Part shown: one piece after another, positions 58,445-64,000 of the stretch
How positions within the stretch are numbered: position 1 is the stretch's first letter
Layout of the letters: each line of letters starts with the position of its first letter
Source: Nigrospora sphaerica
Lineage: Eukaryota; Ascomycota; Sordariomycetes; Amphisphaeriales; Apiosporaceae
NCBI GenBank assembly: GCA_018287875.1
Contig: JAGVVL010000001.1
Location: forward strand, 7,626,001 to 7,690,000
DNA: 64,000 nucleotides
Direction of reading: 5' to 3'
Position numbers and translations under genes: made by a program
Notes under the pieces: model-generated
The model's database searches: none
What the model was told of the DNA's origin: nothing
The model's input: only the letters and a program-made list of their open reading frames with translations

Positions 58445-60722
58445 ATGCCTTTCTTTGCCAAGCGTGATACCGTCATGCCCGCCCATCTCAAGGAGGGTGG
58501 CGACTTCTACAGTGACACGGGCACCTTGCGCCCCAGTGAGGGCTCCTGCAAGAAGACCAGTGGGTGCCTTTCCCGTTGTGTGCTTTGCATGACAACCCAT
58601 CCCTCTTATTCGCAGTGACCCCCGAAATAGACGGTACTGACCACTGAGAAACTTGGCAGAGCGCGGCAAGGCCACCAAGAAGGTTGTCATCTGGATCAGC
58701 ATTCTTTTGTTTGCTCTTGTTGGCGCTGCTGCTGCCGGCGTGTGCTTCTTCCTTCACATGGGTACGTCTATTTCACCACGAGCGCAGCATTCCTACTCAA
58801 CAGACCTGATTATTTAATGCTGACCAAACCTCCCAGGCGACATTGACAAGATCACGTCCATGATCAATAAGGGCAAGATCGTTCTTCCCACCGAGGATGT
58901 CCATGCCACCCAAAACGCTGGTCTGGGCAAGCGTGCCGGTCCCTACGGCTACTACACCCGTGTCGACGCCTCTTCCCCATCGGTCGCCCTGTCTACCACC
59001 ACGGATGTCCCTTCTGTCACGTCTGGTACTTGTTCCGTCCTCTCCGAGACTGGTACCAGCACCCTCGACACGCTCCTCACGGAGTCTCCCTTCACTACTG
59101 TCACGCGCACCACTTCGGTCTCTTACCCGGCTTCCACTACTGACGAGGCAGCCTCGTCAACCGTGGTTGTCACTTACTTTGTGACTGAGCAGCCGACTGT
59201 AGTTGAGACTTCCCCTATGGGCATGGCCACTGTCACGGCTACCGTGTCTCAGGCCCCCAACACCACCACCGTCACTGCACCTGGCAGCACCGTCATCTCG
59301 ACCATTGTAACCGAGGGCTCGGCCGGCGCCATCGGTGGCTCCTCCTCGTTCCCCACGGGTACTCTTGGCTGGAACTCGACGGTCTCGTCGGTTGCTGGTG
59401 GCTTCACAGCTGGAGCCTCGACCGGTACCATGACTGTCGTGACCACCGTTACCCCCTGCCCGTTTGCCAATGCCACGGACTCGGTCTTCGATGTCAGCCC
59501 CGCGACCACTTCCCCTCCCAGCAACGTGACCTCGTCCCTTGCCACTACTGTTTCCAGGTACGTTCTTTATATGAATCCCACCCTACGACAGATTGGCTAA
59601 CGCGGCCCCAGTGGTGCGGTTGTCAGCGGCACCTCGTCCGAGTCGGGTGTCTTGTCTACTTCCAGCTGCACGTCTACAGCCAGCACCACATCCAACAGTG
59701 AGTCCACTTCGACCGTGTCTCCCGCCTTGAGCCCCGTCGTCTCCATCTCCTACTTCACCGAGACCATCACCAAGATCAGCAACGTGACGCGCACGGGAAT
59801 GCCGCCGGTCCCCATCACGGCCACCTCGACCGAGACGGTCTACAGGACGACCTACACCTCGGTTGTTGAGACCACTGTCACCGCCACCCCCGAGGAGAGC
59901 TCGGCAGTGGTGATGCCGGCGGCCGCGACCGTCTTCGTGTCGGCCGCGGTGGTCGAGACGATCCGGGTCACCGTTTCCGTTCCCGTCACCGTGGGCAGCT
60001 GTGCCACTGGCGACGCCCCTGTCACGTCGACGCAGGCGGGCACCGTGGTGCCCATTCCCGCCGTGACGATCAGCCCGGCCGACGCGTCATCCGTCGCTGC
60101 CCTGGACATCCCTGATGCGGTGACCACCACCTCGACGCTTTCCGGTCTTCCGCTCATCTCGGTCGGCCCGAACGTCACCGTTCTCATCACCAAGACCACC
60201 GACGACTCCAAGACTGTTCTCTATTTCAACGGCACCTCCGCCACGCTTTCTGCTACCGCAACGCCCCTGGCTAACCTGACGTCCACCACAGAGTCCATCT
60301 CCACGACGTCGTTGGCGCCCCGCCCTTTGACCACGACCCCCAGCGGAGCCCCCCCCTCGGTTGGCAACGCGACCACGACCGTCGGCACGACAGTGACCCT
60401 GGTCGACCCCGTCGCTTCGACCCTCTCGCTCAACACGACGACCTACGGCTTCAACGACAACGCCGCCGCCACCACCACCTCCGGCACCGGCACCGGCGTG
60501 GGCACCGGCCTCGCCCTCTCGACCGTCGTCAGCACTTCCATTGTGCACGTCAACGCCACCACCGGCACAGCTTGGACCGCGCCGATCATGACGGTGCCCG
60601 TTTCCGGCAGTGCCGCCTTGCGGAACAAGCCTGAGCCCAAGTGGTGGGGCGGCAGCAACGGCGGCGGAGCGACCACGTGCACCGTGATGCTGGTGGCCAT
60701 CGTGGCCTTTGTTGTCATGTAA
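58445..60722 (+). CDS. Ser/Thr-rich surface protein with N-terminal membrane segment
   Basis: Predicted four exons, 58445-58559, 58660-58761, 58837-59557 and 59612-60722, giving 682 residues. The N terminus MPFFAKRDTVMPAHLKEGGD is cytosolic-like. Residues 47-70 (VVIWISILLFALVGAAAAGV) form a membrane segment preceded by KRGKATKK, so a type II orientation with the large Ser/Thr/Val-rich part outside is likely. Repeated TVV/TTVT/STV strings and many NxT/NxS sites indicate heavy glycosylation. The last 30 residues (SNGGGATTCTVMLVAIVAFVVM) resemble a GPI-attachment signal, which is unusual together with an internal N-terminal anchor. Donors are GTGGGT and GTACGT types. A wall- or sensor-type protein is plausible; no enzymatic domain is seen. 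Confidence 0.8.
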
Positions 60723-61261
60723 ACGGAGGGCTTAGCTCCTCTATTTTCTTTCACGGCGTCCCCCCCAACCTTTCCCCATGTGCACTCACTCCTTCGGCTA
60801 GGCAGGCGGTTTCTTCGGCCGGCCAAGGGACAAACGGGCAAAGACAGAAGAAAGGGGGGCAAACGGACACAGCTCACTAGACCAACGGGAAACTGGTGGT
60901 TTTGACGGATTTTTGTTGGCGTTTGCTCTTCCCGCGGTGGAAAGGTTTCCTTTTGTTTTTCGGCCCGGCCAGAGATTGGCCGCACTGTGTACGTGGATAG
61001 ATAGTGGTTTCTCGCATTGGGGCCCTGCCTACGGAACCGACCTCATCCGCCTCTCACAGTTCCTAACTGGCCTACATGCTCTTCGTTACCCGTGCTCCTC
61101 TCTGCCCGTACGTACTCTGCACGAAGCGGCAGCGACCGCGCGGGAATATTGAGGAGCGGGAAGGAAAGGGAAAGCCGGGGGGGGGGAAACACCGGCTTTG
61201 GACCAAAACCCCCACGAGCAAACACGCGTGCCTCTCGCTCCCAACCCCCCCCTCCCCCTTT
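60723..61261. other. Convergent 3' intergenic region
   Basis: 3' flanks of the surface-protein gene (+) and the isochorismatase-family gene (-). G-rich runs on the plus strand at about 61170-61190. No gene recognised. Confidence 0.55.
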
Positions 61262-62280
61262 TCACATCTTGCTCAGCAGGCCGCTGACGGCGGCCTTGGT
61301 GTCCTGCAGCGAGTCCTTGACGATCTTGGAGACGGCGCGGAACTCGGGGATGGCGGCGTCGCCCATGCACTCGAAGAGCCAGCTCTCGCTCGTGGTGACG
61401 ACGGCGCCGGCGGCGCGCAGGCGGTCGAGGGCGAGGGGCACCTCTTCGCGGTTGCAGCTGCTGACGGCGTCGGCGAGCACGTAGACGGTGTGGCCGGCGC
61501 GCAGCAGGTCCAGTGCCGTCTGCGTGATGCAGACGTGGCTCTCGATGCCGACGAGCACCACCTCGCTGCCGGGCCCCGGGTCCGCCGTCGCCCCTCCCGG
61601 TTGCGTCGCCGCGAAGTGCCGCCGCAGCTCCGGCACCCACATGCTAAAGTACGTCTTGTCCACGGTGCACACGGCGTCGCCCAGGAGCGGCTCCAGCTCC
61701 GCCACCGTGCTGCCCAGCTTGGCCCCGTTCTGGGTCGTCACGTACACGGGTATCTGCAGCGCCTGCGCCGCCCGCAGTACCTTTTGCGTCGTGAGGACGC
61801 TGGGCCGTGGGGGTCGATCGCCGTCAGTCGGGTTCCGCGGGGCGTGCCACGCCGGCGCCAAGGGTGGCGGGAGTGGGACAAGAAGAAGAAGAAGAAGAAG
61901 AAGAAGGGGGTGCGTGTACGTACATCTTGTCAAACTGCCAAATGGCATTACGGAACTTCTCCTGCACGTCACAGACGCTACACGAGCCCACACGTCAGCA
62001 CAGCCAGACCGGAAACCCCGGGGACAAGGGTCCCCCCCCCGCTCTCTCGGTGCGGGCACGGAAACCGCGGAAGGGACGCGGCGATGATCCCACGGAGCCC
62101 AGGACGAAGGGGGTTGGGCGGGGGGTGGAAGGGGCGGAAAGCGGCGGAACTGACAAGATGGCGGGTCTTTCTGCGAGCACGGGTCAGCGCGGGATCCCAT
62201 CGCCGGCCGAACCGGCCATGGGAATGAGGAACTCTATACATACTGTGTGCCCGGGTGGGCGCAGCGGCACCGTCGGCCAT
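61262..62280 (-). CDS. Isochorismatase-family cysteine hydrolase
   Basis: Predicted four exons, 62280-62244, 62170-62155 (16 nt), 61977-61924 and 61799-61262, giving 214 residues. Joined N terminus reads MADGAAAPTRAHKRPAIF, then VCDVQEKFRNAIWQFDKI and VLTTQKVLRAAQALQIPVYV. The catalytic triad is complete: Asp21 (VCDVQEKF), Lys84 (VDKTYFSMW) and Cys126 (GIESHVCITQTALDLL). Family members hydrolyse isochorismate, nicotinamide or other small amides; fungal members of this length are usually of unknown substrate. Each intron has a GCTGAC or CTGAC branch site and AG acceptor; donors are GTATGT, GTCAGT and GTACGT. An AAG microsatellite sits in intron 3. No targeting signal, so cytosolic or mitochondrial is undecided. 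Confidence 0.88.
61880..61906. repeat. (AAG)n microsatellite in an intron
   Basis: About nine AAG units lie inside intron 3 (61923-61800) of the isochorismatase-family gene; on the transcript it is a CTT pyrimidine tract. Confidence 0.9.
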
Positions 62281-63078
62281 GTTGACGAGTACGGAAGGGT
62301 GGGAGGTGTGGGAAGAGGAGGAGAAGGACGAGGACGAGGACGTGCGGATGGTGGTCAAGGGCCGATAGCGGACGTCGGACGGGGCGCAATCACGGGCGGC
62401 TCCGCGGCTTGTCCAGCTCGCGGCGACACGTGGCGGCGGGTGCAGACGGGCGACGAGTCGTCGTGACATTCAACGGAGAAGGTTTTTTATTTTTATTTTT
62501 TCTATTCAAATTGGCGGCAAGTGCGAATGGGGAAAACGAGGGCTGGACGCTGGGGGAACGGACGGTGTGACTTTTGGGCAGGCCCGAAGACCAGGTGTTG
62601 CTGATGAGAGTGAAGACGGTTTCAGCGAGGGTCGTTTGGGGCGCCGGTTCGGTAACCTTTACCACTTTCCCCCAAAGTCGCGCCAAATCCAGGCCGAGCT
62701 GCTCCATAATTGCAACTCTACGAGACTCCTTGGTGGCACGGAACCAGGCGATTTGCGCACGCATGCGGGGGCCATGGTCGGCTGTGCCCTGCGGTAGAGG
62801 ATACTCTATTTCCCAAATTGGAGTGGACGGAATGTCGCCCGGCGCAAGTGCAAGTGGGGACTTGGGGAACCGAGGATGGATGCCGTCACTGGGAAGATGG
62901 ACGCTACGGACACTGGGCATCGCTCGTAGCCGTCGCCAAAGGGTTGGCACACTCAGGCTGTCTACTCGGGAGAGGCATGGGACTTGATGTGAGCACGTCC
63001 AAGTACCCAAGGTAAATAAGTAGGGGTGCTTGATAAAGCAACGAGGAAACGGCGCTCTCGCGGGCTCTCTCGGCCGTC
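62281..63078. other. Intergenic region
   Basis: Upstream region of the isochorismatase-family gene and 3' flank of the THI6-like gene. A purine-rich GGACGAGGACGAGG stretch occurs near 62320-62342. No gene supported; I saw no thiamine riboswitch signature here. Confidence 0.5.
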
Positions 63079-64000
63079 TCACCCGAGCACCGACAGCTTG
63101 GCCCTCTTCAGCCAGCCCAGGTCGCCGCGGACCGTGGCCTGCCGGATGGCGTACAGCTCGTCGAGGAAGGCGGGCACAAAGGTGCCGGGGCCGTGGACGT
63201 CGGCGCGCTCGGCCGCCAGCTCGGCGGCGATCTCGAAGTGCAGCAGCGCGGCGAGGGCGGCGGCGAGCTTGTCGGCCGGGCACGCCGCCGCCGCCGCCGA
63301 GATGGCGGTGCCGAGGCAGCAGCCCGTGCCCGTCACGAGGCCGAGGTACGCGTGCCCGTTGCCGACGGCGTAGACGGCACCCCCCGCCGTCACGTAGTCC
63401 GTCGCCCCCGTCATGACGGCCACGTTGCGCCCGCGTGCCGCCACCTCGCGCACCGCCGCGCACCGCTGCGCCGCGTCGGCCGCGTCCTCGGGCCCGCCGC
63501 CGTCGACGCCGCGCTGTTGCCGCGCCGCGCCGCCGCGCGTGCACGCCGCAATCTCCGCCTCGTTGCCTTTGATCACGTCGACGTAGCCGCCCGCTAGGAT
63601 CGTCCGCGTCGCCGCCCGCCGCACCCCCGTGGCCCCGGCCCCCACGGGGTCGAAGACGACGGGCTGCCCCGCCTCGTTGTACGCCTTCAGCGCCTTCAGG
63701 TAGTTCTCCAGCCCCTCGGGCGTCACCGTGCCCATGTTGATGACCAGTGCGCCGCCCAGCCCGGCCAGGTCCTTGGCTTCCTCCCCGTAGTTGGCCATGA
63801 TGGGGCTGGCGCCTACGTTCAACGCCACGTTGGCGGCAATGTTTTGCACCACCAGGTTCGTCATGTTGTGGCTAAGCGGCTTCGTGCTGTCGACGAGCTT
63901 GATGATGTCGGGAACCAGGCCCAAAATCTCCTCTGCCGACCTGTTCATCTGGTCGGGGCGCACCGCATGCGCGGCAAAAGCCGGAGGCGTATGCACCAGC
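63079..64000 (-). CDS. THI6: Hydroxyethylthiazole kinase domain of THI6-type bifunctional enzyme (partial)
   Basis: The reading frame is open to the right window edge, so only the C-terminal 307 residues are seen. It starts in the interdomain linker (HTPPAFAAHAVRPDQMNRS) and contains the full ThiM-type kinase: VDSTKPLSHNMTNLVVQN, NVGASPIMANYGEEA, VFDPVGAGATGVRR, VIKGNEAEIAA, NVAVMTGATDYVT and the phosphate-binding loop VTGTGCCLGTAIS with its catalytic Cys. This domain phosphorylates hydroxyethylthiazole; in fungi it is fused after a thiamine-phosphate synthase domain, expected beyond 64000. An Ala/Arg/Gly-rich insert (after AACTRGGAA, about 35 residues) is specific to this copy or lineage. 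The end at KRAKLSVLG is typical. Confidence 0.92.
   Translation of the reverse strand, partial: LVHTPPAFAAHAVRPDQMNRSAEEILGLVPDIIKLVDSTKPLSHNMTNLVVQNIAANVALNVGASPIMANYGEEAKDLAGLGGALVINMGTVTPEGLENYLKALKAYNEAGQPVVFDPVGAGATGVRRAATRTILAGGYVDVIKGNEAEIAACTRGGAARQQRGVDGGGPEDAADAAQRCAAVREVAARGRNVAVMTGATDYVTAGGAVYAVGNGHAYLGLVTGTGCCLGTAISAAAAACPADKLAAALAALLHFEIAAELAAERADVHGPGTFVPAFLDELYAIRQATVRGDLGWLKRAKLSVLG

Noticed and set aside
62390..63544. 384-codon frame in the THI6-like region
   Set aside because: Its N-terminal half is an Arg/Ala-rich alternative frame of the thiazole kinase gene and the rest is intergenic; there is no domain.
63079..64000. Stand-alone thiazole kinase starting at about 63996
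   Set aside because: That position is GTG, not ATG, and the frame continues to the window edge with linker-like sequence, as expected for a bifunctional THI6 protein.

Overview
The window is nuclear DNA of a filamentous ascomycete (Pezizomycotina, most likely a Sordariomycete). The evidence is many short spliceosomal introns (about 50-125 nt) with GTNNGT donors and CTAAC/CTGAC-like branch sites, GC-rich housekeeping genes, and protein families typical of such fungi: eIF3c, PDS5, fungal mRNA guanylyltransferase, a bifunctional THI6-type thiamine enzyme, rhodopsin-like membrane proteins and NLRs with TPR repeats. All exon boundaries below were worked out by eye from splice consensus, reading frame and remembered family conservation; no database search was run.

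Layout. 1-13 kb: a hemerythrin-domain protein (+), eIF3 subunit c (-), a small conserved protein with a predicted GC-AG intron (-), a FAR1/WRKY-like zinc-binding protein (+), a broken Ecm33-like cell-wall gene (-) and a Dal5/allantoate-type MFS permease (+, seven exons). 13-20 kb is a less GC-rich accessory patch. It holds a 5S rRNA-like gene, a divergent NLR/HeLo-like effector pair, a truncated gene of a dispersed fungal family and a possible LTR end, then a small cysteine-rich secreted protein. 21.8-24.6 kb: an alpha-arrestin (ART) with PY motifs (-), followed by 6 kb with no recognisable gene. 30.7-42.6 kb: a SnoaL-like protein (-), an IAH1-type GDSL esterase (-), the capping enzyme guanylyltransferase (+) and cohesin regulator PDS5 (-). 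45.7-51.4 kb: a secreted alpha/beta hydrolase with a proline-rich linker (+) and a rhodopsin-like seven-helix protein (+). 51.5-58.4 kb is gene-poor and less GC-rich, and contains a decayed SNF2 helicase with a RING finger. 58.4-64 kb: a Ser/Thr-rich surface protein (+), an isochorismatase-family hydrolase with a 16-nt exon (-) and the hydroxyethylthiazole kinase end of a THI6-like gene (-, cut by the window edge).

The most interesting locus is 13.9-18.4 kb. An NB-ARC/TPR receptor carries an N-terminal pseudo-palindromic amyloid motif (NxGxQxGxNxG core). The head-to-head neighbour carries an N-terminal HeLo-like domain and the matching motif at its C terminus. This is the two-gene arrangement expected of a fungal amyloid-signalling cell-death module (HELLP/PNT1 type), whose motif resembles the animal RHIM of necroptosis. 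The receptor's TPR block is 11 near-identical 126-bp units, a sign of fast repeat turnover in an allorecognition or immune gene.
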